Shown: positions 1 through 11,985, numbered from the stretch's first letter. The stretch: 64,000 nt of DNA from Heterohyrax brucei (GCA_028571685.1 CM053142.1:69031296-69095295); one strand, 5' to 3'. The notes: generated by a model not told the origin, from the sequence alone. Numbers and translations: made by a program.

Positions 1-2
1 TT

Positions 3-16
3 AAAAGGCTTAAGCA
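3..16 (+). repeat. 5' target-site duplication of the L1
   Basis: The 14-mer AAAAGGCTTAAGCA here recurs exactly at 10128-10141. It is preceded by TT, giving TT|AAAA, the top-strand form of the L1 endonuclease nick site (TTTT/AA on the other strand). The distal copy follows an A-rich tract, as target-primed reverse transcription predicts. Confidence 0.75.
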
Positions 17-1065
17 GAGGGCAGAGTCAAGTTGGCAGACTAAATGCACATCTCTTTAAATCCCTCTGGAAACTAAGACCTGAAATGATAATTAAACAGA
101 GCCTTCTGGACACCTAGTGAGCCCTGGGATGCTGCATAGAGCTGTTAATTTGGACTTCATACCACTAAATGCAAAACCTCCTCTCTTTCACTGACCCCAC
201 TCTTGGTGAGCACAGGCTTGCACAGACCAAAGGTAACTCATCGTTTTGATTTTGATTTTTCCTCTGTCTTGGCTGGCAGGCAGAGCTGTTGACTAGCTGC
301 TGGCCTCAGATGCACTGCTGGTGTGACCGGCAAGCATAATTGCCATGTTCTGAGAGCCTGGCTTTGGACTGTATACACCTTGGCTCCTCTGGCCTATCTT
401 TCTGCTTCTGCCATGTGATAGCCATACAGATGTGCTTGTGTAGGATGCCTTCTTGATCCACTGGGAAATGGACAAGCCCAGGCACAGGCCCCAGCTGGAC
501 TTGGTTCCTAGGCTGGGAGGTGGCACCTGCCAGGGTGAGAGTGCTTTTCTGGCAGGCAGGCTGTGTTTTGCATACTGTCACCTGGGGCTGGGGCCCAGCA
601 GCAGAGACTGTGGACTCTAGGTATCTCAGCGTCTCTTTCCACTGAGAGCCTGGTCCTGGCCAACTGGTGAGCTTGTGCGGGATGCCATCTTGTTTCACTA
701 GAAGGCAGAGTCATCCATATGGAAGCCTCAGCTGGACCTAATTCCTGGGCTGTGAGGCAGTGCCTACCCAGAAGAGACTACTTTTCTGGCAGAGAAGCAG
801 AATTCTACACAGTATTGCCTTCAGCTGGGGCCTGACAGCAGAGGCCAGCAGGCCAGTAGCCTTTCTGTATTTTGAACTAGTTTATAACATCTGGGGTTCA
901 ATATAGAGGTTCTTGCTTTGCCAGCTGGGCAGAGGGATGTATACACCTGAAAACCTGACTGACTTTGGAAGTTGTCAAATACTTTTTACTTCTCATTTTA
1001 AGATGGCCTAGAGAAACAACTGTGGTCTGTCTTCACAGCATCTCTTGAAGACTCTATTGACCCAC

Positions 1066-2022
1066 ATGAAGCCCCCAAAGCAACAAACTTTGGAGAAGAT
1101 GGTAACCTGGAAATCACCCATGGCAACAGAAGGCCCCCAAAAGAAACCACTCAGAATTTCCCAGACAAAGAAGCTTTTATGAAACTATCAGAAGGTGAAT
1201 ACAAAAGGATTATATAGAGAGCCCTCCTAGACCTTATACAAAATGCAACAGAGCAAAACAAAGACTTAAGCAAGCTCTTTCATCTGATGAAACATCAGTA
1301 CTCTGAAATCCAACAGATCAAGAACAAAATCAAAGACGTAGAAACCAGTTCAAAGCCAATAAAACAGAATGGAACAAATGGAAAAGAGAATTTCTGATTT
1401 GGAAGGCTGAGCTACTGACTTCAGCATGTATGAGGAGAAATCAGAAAAAAGAAACAAGAAAAATGAAGAAGTATTAAGAAACATGTGGGACTCTATTAAG
1501 AAGAACAATCTACAATTAATTGGAGTTCTTGCACAGGGCGAGACACCTGATAACACAGAGGATATTGTTGCTGAGCTGCTGACAAAAGACTTCCCAGAAA
1601 TTATGAAAGAACAGAATATAGATATCCAAGATATGTATCGAACACCACTCAATATAGATCTCAATAGAAAGACTCCAAGACATATTATAATCAAGCTCAA
1701 CAAAATGAAACATAAACAGAAATTCTTAAAGGCAGCAAGACTCGGAGCAAAGCTAACATTCAGAGGGAAACTCTGTAGGCTTTTGTCAGATTTCTCAGCA
1801 GAAATGATGCTGGCACGGAGACAGCGGCATGACACATAGAAAGCCTTGAAGGAGAAGAACTTCCAACCAAGAATTATATATCTTGCAAAACTATCTTTCA
1901 AATATGAAAATGAAATTAAGACATTTGTAGATAAACAGAAACTCAGAGACTTTGTAAAAACCAAGCTAAAGCTACAAGAAATACTGAAAGAATCTCTTGG
2001 CTTGGAAGAACAAAACCACTAA
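1066..2022 (+). pseudogene. L1 ORF1 (RNA-binding chaperone) remnant
   Basis: The best-preserved part is 1426-1839, an open stretch of 137 codons containing EEVLRNMWDSIKKNNLQLIG and then RTPLNIDLNRKTPRHIIIKL. These match the coiled-coil/RRM part of L1 ORF1 (Transposase_22 family), the trimeric protein that coats L1 RNA. The C-terminal part continues in other frames (PRIIYLAKLSFKYE-like, about 1865-1910) to a stop at 2020-2022. The start is the first ATG after the 5' UTR, followed by a Lys/Pro-rich N terminus. Frame changes make it non-functional. Confidence 0.75.
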
Positions 2023-2170
2023 CTTTATATTTTAGAAAGACAAAGTATCCAAAAACCTACTCAAGGAAGGCTCCAAACATAATCAAACTATAGTAGTGAA
2101 AGAAATGACCTAGTGATCATATCATGTAAACTATGATGTCATGATATTAAAAAGAGGGGTGTACTACAGT

Positions 2171-2694
2171 TGTCATGGATCTAATTGTGTCCCCTCAAAA
2201 ATATGTGCAGCCACGTGGCTGGGCTATGAATACCAGTATCTTGTGACTGTCCTCCATTTTGTGGTTTTCCTGTGCTGTATGTTAAAGGATTAGGGTGGGG
2301 CTACAAATCCCTTCATAGGATTACCTCCGTGCTCCACTGTAAAGGGAGTTTCCCTGGAGTATGGCTTGCCCCACCCTTAATCCTTTCATCCTATGAGAGA
2401 TAAAAGGACAGAGAAGCAGGCAGAGAATTTGGAACCTCATACCATCAAGAAAGCAGCACCAGGAGAAAAGCACATCCTTCGGACCTGAGGTTCCTGTGCC
2501 AAGATGCTCCCTGGACAAAGACTGATGGAATACTGGACTTTCCTCCTGAGCCGACAAGGGGAAAGCCTTCCCCTGGAGCGGACACCCTGAATATGGACTT
2601 GCAACCTACTGGACTGTGTAAGAATAAACCTTCCTTTGTTAAAGCCATCCACTCTGTGGTATTTCCATTAGAGCGGCACTAGCTGACTAAAACA
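2171..2694 (+). repeat. Left LTR of the MaLR-like element
   Basis: It begins TGTCATGGAT and ends GACTAAAACA. AGAATAAACC near 2620 is a plausible polyadenylation signal. It is collinear with the right LTR and with the copies at 9297, 21685 and 28452. Confidence 0.8.
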
Positions 2695-3724
2695 GAATTT
2701 GGTACCTTGAGACTGGGGTGCTGCTCTAGCAAATACCTAAAATGTGGGAGCCATTTTGAAACTGTGAATGGATAGAAGATCCAGAAGGTACAAAGAAGGA
2801 ACAGATGGTGAGAAACAACAGAGGATGGCGGCAGCAGCAGCGCAGAACCAGAGGCAGCGCTGGAGCCGACCCATGGAGTGAGAGAGCTAAGTACCTGGAC
2901 ACAGAGTTTTCCTCGCGGAACGGGGTGCCTCCGGGCACTTAAATCAGTGGAGCTGGCCTTGCTGACCCACAGAGCAAGAGAGCTAAGTGCCTTTGGGCAG
3001 GATGCTTTCCAGCAAGAGTGGGGTACCTCCGGGCACTTAAATCAGTGGAGTTACATAGCTTTGGAACACTTTCTCAGGCAGGGCAGATGTGGGCCTGAGG
3101 CCTGGGCCATGCGGCTATAGGAAGCTGTCGCTGAAGAGGTGAACAGCGTGAGAAGCTGAGATGCCTCAGCCTCAAAAGGTATAGTCATGACCTCAGGGGT
3201 TTGAAAGGGTGGAACCATGGCGTCCTGTGTTTGTGAGGGTGGAATTGCCACTCATTTGGGCTTAGGGTGCTCCTAAAGCTTGTGGGGCAGAGTTTCTGTC
3301 CAAATGGGCCTCAAAGGCAGAGTTGTAGCACAGGGCTGGGGTCCCGACTCAGAAACCAGAGAGTGTGGCCAATACATACAGACTGGAAGGCAAGGTCATT
3401 GTGTAGAATGTCTCAGAAAATGTAAGAGTATTTCCAGAGTTTTGAGGGCTAACTTGCTGACTTGCCTGTTGCCTGTTAATGCCGTCTTTCCCTGCAATTT
3501 CTCCCATTTGTAATGGAATATCTAACTTGTGCCTATTCTGCTGTTGTACCTTTAGAAGTAGATAGCTTACCTTCTAGGTTTCACAGATGTGGAAGATTTT
3601 TTGTATTTTCAACTTGGAACTGATTTAAGACTTCTGTTGTATGGGATGGATATGGTTTTGCTATGATGAGATGGATGTGTTACATGTTTCTGTGATGTGA
3701 TTTTTGGGTTGCCAAAGGGTGGGA

Positions 3725-4249
3725 TGTCATGGATCAAATTGTGTCCCCCCAAAAATATGTGCAGCCACGTGGCTGGGTCATGATTCCCAGTATCTTGTGA
3801 CTGTCCTCCATTTTGTGGCTTTCCTGTGCTGTATGTTAAAAGATTAGAGTGAGGCTGTAAATCCCTTCATAGGATTACCTCCCTGCTCCACTGTAAAGGG
3901 AGTTCCCTTGGAGTATGGCTTGCCCCACCCTTAATCCTTTCATCCTACGAGAGCTAAAAGGACAGAGAAGCAGACAAGGAATTCGAAACCTCGTACCATC
4001 AAGAAAGCAGCACCAGGAGAAAAGCACATCCTTCAGACCTGAGGTTCCTGTGCCAAGATGCTCCCTGGACAAAGACTGATGGAATACTGGACTTTCCTCC
4101 TGAGCTGACAGGAGGGAAAGCCTTTCACTGGAGTGGACACCCTGAATATGGACTTGTAGCCTACCGGACTGTGTAAGAATAAATCTTCCTTTGTTAAAGC
4201 CATCCACTCTGTGGTATTTCTGTTAGACCGGCACTAGCTGACTAAAACA
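3725..4249 (+). repeat. Right LTR of the MaLR-like element
   Basis: It has the same ends as the left LTR (TGTCATGGAT to GACTAAAACA) and closely similar sequence throughout. The L1 inter-ORF sequence resumes directly after it. Confidence 0.8.
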
Positions 4250-4519
4250 GTTGTTATAGTCCTTCCAGATGGAGAGGAAGTTGACAAGACTGGTAACAAT
4301 CAAAATTGGGTTTATATATACTTTATTAAGTGGATCATAGGAGTAGCCATAAAGCATAATAAAGGAGCAACATACCATATCAGGAAATGCAATACAGGAG
4401 TCTCAACAACCACAAAACCAACCCTGAAAAAGGTGAAAAATCAACTCACAAGAAGTAGGTCACAGAACAGGTTAATAAGAACAACAGAGAAAACATCAAC
4501 ACAAAATAAACATGTCACA

Positions 4520-7500
4520 ATGGCAGCACTGAACACATACCTATCAGTAATTACATTGAATGTGAATGGACTGAGTGCTCCAGTAAAGAGACATCAAATG
4601 ACATCTTGGATCAAAAGACATGACCCATCTATATTTTGCCTACAAGAAACTCACCTTAGACTTAAAGATATGAATAAACTGAAAATTAAAGGGTAGAAGA
4701 ATACATAACAAGCTAACAATGAACAAAGAAGAGCAGGTATAGCAGTTCTAATCTGAGATAAAACCAATTTTAATGTAAAATCCACCATCGTGGACAAGGA
4801 TGGACACTATTGCTGAAAGGTTGAATATACAAGCAGGACTTAACAATATTAAATATTTATGCACCTAATATTAGAGCACCTAAATAAGTCAAAGAAACAC
4901 TGACTACGTTCAAAAAGGAGGTAGATCACTCTGCAATAATAGTAGGAGACTTCAACACTCCACTCTCAACACTGGGCAGATCATCTAGAAAAAAGCTCAA
5001 TAAAGACACAGAAGAGCTTATTGCCACAGTTAACCAACTAAACCTCATTGACATATACAGAGCTTTCTATCCATCAGTGGACAACTACAGCTTTTTCTCC
5101 AGTGCACGTGGAACATTCTCCAGAATAGACCATGTGTTAGGACATAAAGCAATTCTCAACAAAATCCATACCATTGAATTAATGCAAAACATCTTCTCAG
5201 ATCGTAAAGCGATAAAAGTCAAAATCAATAGCAGAAAAAACATAGATAGAAAGTGGAACTCATGGAAACCGAACAATACCTTGCTCAAAAAACCATAGGT
5301 TATAGAAGAAATCAAGGATGAAATAAAGAAATTTCTGGATCCCAATGAGAATGAAAATAGTTCCTACCAGAACGTGTGAGATACAGCCAAAGCAGTGCTC
5401 ACAGGTCAGTTTATCTCCATCAATGCACATGTCTGGAAGGAAAAAGAAACCAAATCAAAGAATTGACCCTACAGCTTGACCAAGTAGGGAGAGAACAACA
5501 GACGAACCCCTCAGGCACCAGAAGAAGCCAGATCATAAAGATTAGTGCAGAACTAAATGAATTAGAGAACAGAAGAACAATTGAAAAAATTGAAAAGACC
5601 AAAAGCTGCTTTTTGGAAAGATCGACAAAATTAACAAACCATTGGCTAAAATTACTGAAGAAAAACAGGAAATGAAACAAATAACCCAAATAAGAAATAA
5701 GAGGGGAGTTGTCACAACAGATCCAACAGAAATAAAAAATATCATAGCTGAGTACTATGAAAGACTGTATTCTAACAAATTTGAAAACCTAGAGGAAATG
5801 GACAAATTCCTTGATTACTATCACCTACTCAAATTATCACAAGGTGAAGCAGAACAATTTAATAAACCCATTACAAAGGAAGAGATTGAAAAAGTCATCA
5901 AAAAACTGCCAACCCAAAAAAGCCCAGGCCCAGATGGCTTCACTGCAGAATTCTACCAAGCTTTTAGCCAAAAGTTATCTCCTATACTGCTGAGACTATT
6001 TCACAGCATAGAAAAGGGTAGAATACTCCCAAATTCATTCTATGAAGCCAGCATAACCCTGGTACCAAAGCCAGGGAAAGACCCAACCAAAAAGGAGAAC
6101 TATAGACCATTATCACTCATGAATCTAGATGCAAAAATCTTCAACAAAATTCTTGCTAATAGAATATAACAACATATCAAAAAAACAATTCATCATGACC
6201 AAGTTGGATTCATACCAGGGATGCAAGGTTGGTTCAACATCAGAAAAACAATTAATATGATCAACCACAGAACTATCACAAAAGACAAGAATCACCTGAT
6301 CTTGTCTACTGATGCAGAAAAGGCATTTGATAAAGTCCAACACCCATTCATGCTAAAAACTCTCAGCAAAATAGGAATAGATGGCAAATTCATCAATGCA
6401 GTAAGGGCCATTTATACAAAGCCAACTGCCTACGTCATCCTGAATGGAGAGAGACTGAAACAGTTTCCCTCGAGAACAGGAACTAGACAAGGATGCCGAC
6501 TCTCACCTCTCCTATTCAACATTGTACTAGAAGTTCTAACTAGAGCAATTAGACAAGACCAAGGGATAAAGGGCATCTGCATCGGCAAAGAAGAAGTAAA
6601 AATCTCCCTATTTGCAGATTATATGATTATATATGCAGGGAATCCAAAGAATCCCTAAGGAAACTACTCAAACTGATAGAAGAGTTCAGCAAAGTCTCAG
6701 GATACAAGATAAACTTAAGTAAATCAGTAGGATTGCTTTATACCATCAACGAGATTATTAAGGAAGAAATCACCAAGTCAATAACATTTACTATAGCCCC
6801 TAAGAAGATAGAGTGCCTAGGAATAAATTTAACCGGAGAAATAACAGATCTTTACAAGGAAAACTACAAACCCTTACTACAAGAAACTAAGAGAGACTTA
6901 CATACATGGAGTAACCTACCCTGTTCATGGATAGCAAGACTCAACATTGTGAAAATGTCTATTTTACTCAAAACAATCTACTTACACAATGCAATCCTTA
7001 TACAAGTTTCAGTGACAGTTTTCAATGAGATGGAGGAACAAATTACCAACTTTACCTGGAAAGGGAAGAAGCTCCAGATAAGTAAAGAAGAAGAACACAC
7101 TAGGAGGCCTCTAATTACTCTACCTTAGAACTTATTACACTGCCACAGTAGTCAAAACAGCCTGGTACTGGTACCAAAAGAGACAGATAGATCAGCGGAA
7201 CAGAATTGAGACTCCAGAGATAACATCAGCTGTTATATTCAGCAAAAGCCCTAAGACATCAAGCTAGGGTAAAAACAAGCTCTTTAACAAATGGTGCTGG
7301 CAAAATTGGATGACGGCACTTGACTTGGCTGGCTCTGCACTAAATTAAAACAAGACCCATATCTTACACCTTATACAAAAACCAACTCCACCTGCATAAA
7401 AGACCTAAATATCAAATCTAAAATGATAAAGCTCATCCAAGAAAAAGTAGGAACAGCAATGGAAGGTTTAATATACAATGTAGACAGAATTCAAAATCTG

Positions 7501-8400
7501 TCAAATAAACCACAATCATCAGAAGAGAAAATAGATAAATGGGAACTACTAAGAACAATCACTTTTGCTCATCCAAAGACTTTATTAATAGAATTAAAAG
7601 GCCACCTACAGAATGGGAAAAATATTTGGCAACTCTATGTCAGACTGACTCCTGATCTCCATAATTGTAAGGTACCACAAAATATCAATAAGAAAAAGAT
7701 AAATCATCCAATTAAGCGATGGGCAAAGGAGATGGACAGCCACTTCTCTAAACAGGAGATCCAAGCAGCCAAAAAACACGTGTGGATATACTGACGATCA
7801 TTAGCTATTAAAAAAATCAAATCAAAACGACAATGAGATACCGTCTAACCCCAACAAGGTTGACCGTGATCCAAAAAACGCAAAACAACAAATACTGGAG
7901 AGGCTGTGGGGAGACTGGAACTCTTCTACACTGTTGGTGGGATCGTAAAATGTTGGAACCTCTTTAGAAAGCACTCTGACGCTCCATTAAAAAAATGGAT
8001 ATAGATATACCATTTGACCCGGTAATTCTACTGCTTGGAATACAGCCTACCGAATCAAGGCCATTCACACCAACTGATATTTGCACACGAATGTTTATTG
8101 CAGCACAGTCCACAAGAGCAAAAAGATGGAATCAACCCAGATGCCCAACAACAGAGGAATGGATAGGTAATGGATAGGAATGGATAGGTAATGGATAGGA
8201 ATAGATATACTATGGTATATGTATTCAATGGAACACTATGCAATTGTAAAGAACAATGATGATAGCAGGAAACATCTCTTAACTTTGTTTCAACTGGAGA
8301 ACATTATGCTGAATGAAAGTAGTCAGCGACAAAAGGATAAATATTGTACTAGAGCCCTACAATAAGAACTTAAAAACAGACTCACGCATAGAAGAAAAGA
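4520..8400 (+). pseudogene. L1 ORF2 (endonuclease/reverse transcriptase) remnant
   Basis: The start at MAALNTYLSVITLNVNGL is the usual beginning of the L1 apurinic-type endonuclease. IFCLQETHLRLKD follows, and 5077-5298 carries the rest of the nuclease (FSRIDHVLGHKAILNK). The reverse transcriptase spans 5642-6658: [49 protein letters not shown] and [14 protein letters not shown]. The catalytic FADD is FADY here (6611-6622), so the polymerase would be dead even without the frameshifts. A C-terminal part is readable at 6733-7128 and 7423-7794, and traces continue to about 8400. The end is approximate. Confidence 0.85.
8158..8203 (+). repeat. Short tandem repeat in the L1 3' part
   Basis: A 21-nt unit built on ATGGATAGGTA/ATGGATAGGA is repeated a little over twice. 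It is a local slippage expansion of the AATGGATAGGTA found near the end of L1 ORF2. Confidence 0.8.
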
Positions 8401-9296
8401 CTCTTTGATGGCTGTAAGGGTAGGTAGGGAGGGAGGGTAAGGGGGGAAGGTTTAGATTACATAGTTGTTAGGAATTGATTGGGTGAAATTGGTGACAGCA
8501 CACATTAGAAAGAAGATTAATAATAACTGAACTTCAACACAATTTGAGTACTCCTATCTTAACCCAATATTGCAAGGACAGAGTAGCTGGGGCGGGGGGC
8601 CAGGGACCATGCTCTCAGGTGAAATCGAGGCCAGCTGGTAAAGCTAACATTTTGCTAATGAGGACTCTTTGCACCCCACATTGGTGAGTGGCGTCTGGGG
8701 TCTTAAAAGCTGCCAAGCTGCCATCTGAGAGTACAGCAAATGCTCCCAACTCAACAGGAACAGATGATCACCGAGGACAAGAATGACATGGGGAAAAGAG
8801 AACCCAGAAGACAGAGAGACTCATGTGGTCTCTACATCGACTCATGACCAGAAGAACCAGATGGTGCCCGGCCACCACCAGTGATAGCCACAGTGGAGCT
8901 TGCAAAGTGGAGTCTCGCTGGCAACTAGAGAATAAATAGGGGTGCACCCTGAGATCTCCACTAAAAGACCACAACTGATGGTCCAGGGGCTTTGGGATTT
9001 CCCTGGGAGCATGGCCCCTGACCCTGATGCTGCTTGTGCCCATAAATCATAATGAAGGTCAACTTTTTGGACAGCAGTGGATTGGACTTGGTGATGCAGA
9101 GTGACTGTATCTTGTGAGAATTTTATGGTTCTATGTATCTATAGGATGTCACCATGCTGACCTCTTGCTGGAGGAAGAGGAGTGTGTGGAGAGAAGTGGA
9201 TAGGAGACTGTTGGGAAGGTAGGACATGTAAGGAGCAGAGAGGAGGGATGTGCTGTCCCCGGGCAGGGAGAGCAGCAGGAGCTGCATATAGGTGAG

Positions 9297-9821
9297 TGTA
9301 ATGGATTGAATTGTGCCCGCCCAAAAATATGTGTAGTCATGTGGCTGGGCCATGATTCCCAGTATCTCGTGACTGTCCTCCATTTTGTGGTTTTCCTGTG
9401 CTATATATTAAAGGATTAGGGTGGGGCTGTAAATCCCTTCATAGGATCACCTCCCTGCTCCACTGTAAAGGAAGTTTCCCTGGAGTATGGCTTGCCCCAC
9501 CCTTAATCCTTTCATCCTGTAAGAGATAAAAGGAAAGGGAAGCCGGCTGAAAATTGGGAACCGGGTACAATCACAAAAGCTGCACCAGGACAAGAGCGTG
9601 TCCTTCAGACCTGAGGTTCCTGCGCCAAGATGCTCCTTGGACAAAGACTGATGCAATACTGGGCTTTCCTCCAGAGCCCACAAGTCGGGGAGAGCCTTCC
9701 CCTGGAGTGGGCACCTGAATTTGGACTCATGGCCTACCGGACTGTGTGAGAATAAACCTTCCTTTGCTAAAGCCATCAGCTCAGTGGCATTTCTGTTAGA
9801 GCAGAATTACTGACTGAAACA
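9297..9821 (+). mobile_element. Solo MaLR-like LTR with intact 5-bp target duplication
   Basis: A 525-bp copy of the LTR family at 2171 and 3725, running TGTAATGGATTG to GACTGAAACA. It is flanked on both sides by GTGAG (9292-9296 and 9822-9826). A perfect 5-bp duplication is the size made by ERVL/MaLR integrases. It is a solo LTR left by LTR-LTR recombination, inside the 3' part of the L1. Confidence 0.85.
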
Positions 9822-10127
9822 GTGAGCATGTGAATTTATATGGGAATGCACTTTTCATTCAATCATAATAATAAAAAAAGTAAAACAAAGCAAAAAAAAA
9901 AAAAAACCAAAACAGATACATAGAATGAAAAGGAGATACAAGATCATGCAACAGATGGACAGTGGACAGATAGCTACCAATTTATGCTATTTTTTTTCCC
10001 TCCCACAAACTTTGGGGTTAATGGAAGGCTTTGTTTTGGAAGTTCCGTTTCTTCGTTTTTGTCATTTAAGTCCTGTGTTTTTGTTTTACTTAAAAAAAAA
10101 AAGTTTTATATCAAGCCTTTAAAAGAA

Positions 10128-10141
10128 AAAAGGCTTAAGCA
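10128..10141 (+). repeat. 3' target-site duplication of the L1
   Basis: Exact copy of positions 3-16, directly after the A-rich AAAAGAAA tract. It closes the L1 insertion. Confidence 0.7.
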
Positions 10142-11170
10142 AAACCAGTTTTTTAATTTTTTTTTTAAAGTTGTACTGTAGATGATGGCTTGTGGAACAA
10201 ACTAGTTTTTCATTGACAGTGAACACACATATTGTTTTATGACATTGATGAACAAACCCACAAGTCAACACTCTCTCTTCTAAACCTTGCTTCCCTGTTA
10301 CCAGCTTTTCTATTTTCTCTTAACTTCTAGTCCTTGCCCCTGGGCTGGTGTGCCCTTTTAGTCTCGTTTTATTTTATGGCCCTGTCCAATCTTTGGCTGA
10401 GAAGTGTACCTTAGGATTCATTACTGAGCCGAAAGGGTGTCTAGGGCCCATAGTGTCAGAGTTTCTCCAGTCTGTCAGGCCAGCAAGTCTCACCTTTGTT
10501 TTTCAAGTTAGAATTTTGTTCTATATTTTTCTACAGGTTTGAGACCCTCTGTTGTGATCTCTGTCAGAGCAGTCAGTGGTGGTAGCTGCGCATCATCTAG
10601 TTGTACTGGACTCAGTGTGCTGGAGGCCATTGTAGATGTGGTGTATTAGTCCTTTGGAGTGTTTCCCTTGTTTCTTTAGTTTTCTTTATTCTTCCTTGCT
10701 CCTGAAGGGGTAAGACCAGTGAAGTATCCTGGATGGGCACTTACAGGCTTTTAAGGCCCCAGATGCTACTCACCAAAGTAGAACGTAGAACATTTTCTTT
10801 ATAAACTGTGTTACACCATTTGAGCTAAACATTCCCTGAGACTACGGTGTCCACAAACCTCAATCTAGCAATTTGATCCCTCAGGGAGTTTGGGTGTGTC
10901 TACCGAGCATCCATGACCTTGCTTTGTACAAGCTGTGTTGGCTTTCCCAGTAGTGGGAGCTTCCTCAAAGTTGCCACTTATCTATTGTCTGTTTAGTGTT
11001 TTTCCATCCCCACCCTTCCCTTTCCTGGTTATTCTTCTTTATCTGTAAAGCTTTTCATGACTTTTTACAATAGCAATCTCATACGATATTTGTGCTTTTG
11101 TGATTAGCCTATTTTACTCAGCATAATACCTTCCAGTTTCCCACGTATTATAAGTTGACATTCAGTTCTG
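10142..11170 (-). mobile_element. Antisense L1 3' UTR fragment
   Basis: No ORF was found. The sequence (GTGGTAGCTGCGCATCATCT, then CACCAAAGTAGAACGTAGAA, then CTCATACGATATTTGTGC) matches the kind of long L1 3' region common in elephant DNA, in reverse orientation. A second copy of the same region lies at 38740-39530. Family assignment is from recognition of the sequence type. Confidence 0.5.
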
Positions 11171-11555
11171 TGAGCACCATTTGTTAAAAAGACTGTCTTT
11201 TCCCTATCTGATAGACTTTGGGTCCTTGTTGAAGAGCAGTGACCACAGGTGGATGGATTTACATTTGAATTCTCAATTCTCTTCTGTTAACTTATCTGTC
11301 ATTGTACCAGTACCAGGAATCTTTGTTTCTAGGGTGTCTTGTAAATAGCATATTGATAGATCCTGTTTTTTATTCATTCTGTCACCCTCCATTTCTTTAT
11401 GGGTTCATTTAGGCTATTTACAGTCAGTGTAATTATTGATAGCTCTGAGTTTATTGGTGTCATTTTGTAGTGCTTTTTTTTGGTACTTTCTTTATTAGCT
11501 ATTCACTAGTGCTGAATTCCTTTGATTTATGGATTTCGTCTTTGTTTGTTTTTAT

Positions 11556-11617
11556 TGAGACTGTATGTTTTCCTTCCTTATTTTGATGAGACTGTATGTT
11601 TTCCTTCTTTATTTTGA
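11556..11617 (+). repeat. 31-nt tandem duplication
   Basis: TGAGACTGTATGTTTTCC...TTTTGA occurs twice head to tail (11556-11586 and 11587-11617) with a single mismatch. It is a local duplication inside the antisense L1/HAL1 fragment. Confidence 0.85.
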
Positions 11618-11704
11618 TGAGTAGGTTTGTTAACTTTCTTTGCGGTTACCTTGAAATTAACTTACACTTATCTTCCTAGATTTGAATCAGTCTCTTATTA
11701 ATTG

Positions 11705-11813
11705 AATAGGAACTCAGGAGGAGTAGTGGTCAAGTGTTTCATCTGCTAACCAAAAGGTTGGCAGTTCAAACCTGCCAAGTGCTCCTCGGAAACTCTATGG
11801 GGCATTTCTACAG
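11705..11813 (+). mobile_element. AfroSINE, 3'-truncated, first of a pair
   Basis: A GGTCAAGTGTTTCATCTGCT start and a CCAAAAGGTTGGCAGTTCAA B-box region are present. The copy breaks off at GGGGCATTTCTACAG and the next SINE follows immediately. Confidence 0.85.
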
Positions 11814-11985
11814 AAATCCTGGTAGTGTAGTTGGTTAAGTGCTATGGCTGCTTACCAAAAGGTTGGCAGTCCAAATCTGCTAAGCACTCCTTGGAATCTC
11901 TATGCAGCAGTTCTACTTTGTCCTATAGGATTGCTATGAATCAGAATTGTCTCAATGGCAGTAGGTTTGGTTTTTTGGTTTATTA
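11814..11985 (+). mobile_element. AfroSINE, second of a pair
   Basis: A complete copy: AAATCCTGGTAGTGTAG head, GGTTGGCAGTCCAAATC core, CTATAGGATTGCTATGAATC linker, and a GGTTTGGTTTTTTGG tail. Confidence 0.9.

Larger units (their letters stand above)
2171..4249 (+). mobile_element. MaLR-like LTR retrotransposon (LTR-internal-LTR)
   Basis: Two direct repeats of about 525 bp (2171-2694 and 3725-4249) flank 1030 bp of non-coding internal sequence. The internal part opens with GAATTTGGTACC just after the left LTR and ends in a purine-rich GCCAAAGGGTGGGA just before the right one. This is the layout of non-autonomous ERVL-MaLR elements (MST/THE1 type), which need ERVL enzymes in trans. No coding capacity is visible inside. 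It sits between ORF1 and ORF2 of the L1 and is therefore younger than it. The expected 5-bp target duplication is not clear at this copy. Confidence 0.75.
17..10127 (+). mobile_element. Nearly full-length LINE-1 with two nested LTR insertions
   Basis: This is an autonomous non-LTR retrotransposon, now dead. In order it shows a roughly 1-kb 5' UTR beginning with GTCAAGTTGGCAG, which resembles the YY1-type start of mammalian L1s. ORF1 remnants follow (1066-2022), then an inter-ORF region interrupted by a MaLR-like element (2171-4249). ORF2 remnants (4520 to about 8400) carry endonuclease and reverse transcriptase. A long 3' UTR follows, interrupted by a solo LTR (9297-9821), and then A-rich stretches up to 10127. 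Without the insertions it is about 7.5 kb, a full-length L1 size. Both ORFs carry several stops and frameshifts. The 5' boundary rests on the 14-bp duplication. The 3' boundary is less certain because another A-rich tract lies at 9872-9907. Confidence 0.75.

Noticed and set aside
2321..2652. Minus-strand ORFs repeated at 2321, 3875 and 9447 with similar proteins
   Set aside because: They are chance readings of the antisense of the MaLR-like LTR. The similarity comes from the repeat and not from a protein family.
11814..11985. Possible functional tRNA gene, from the B-box-like core of the SINEs
   Set aside because: Only the SINE head is tRNA-derived. No copy I inspected folds as a complete cloverleaf with matching acceptor stems.
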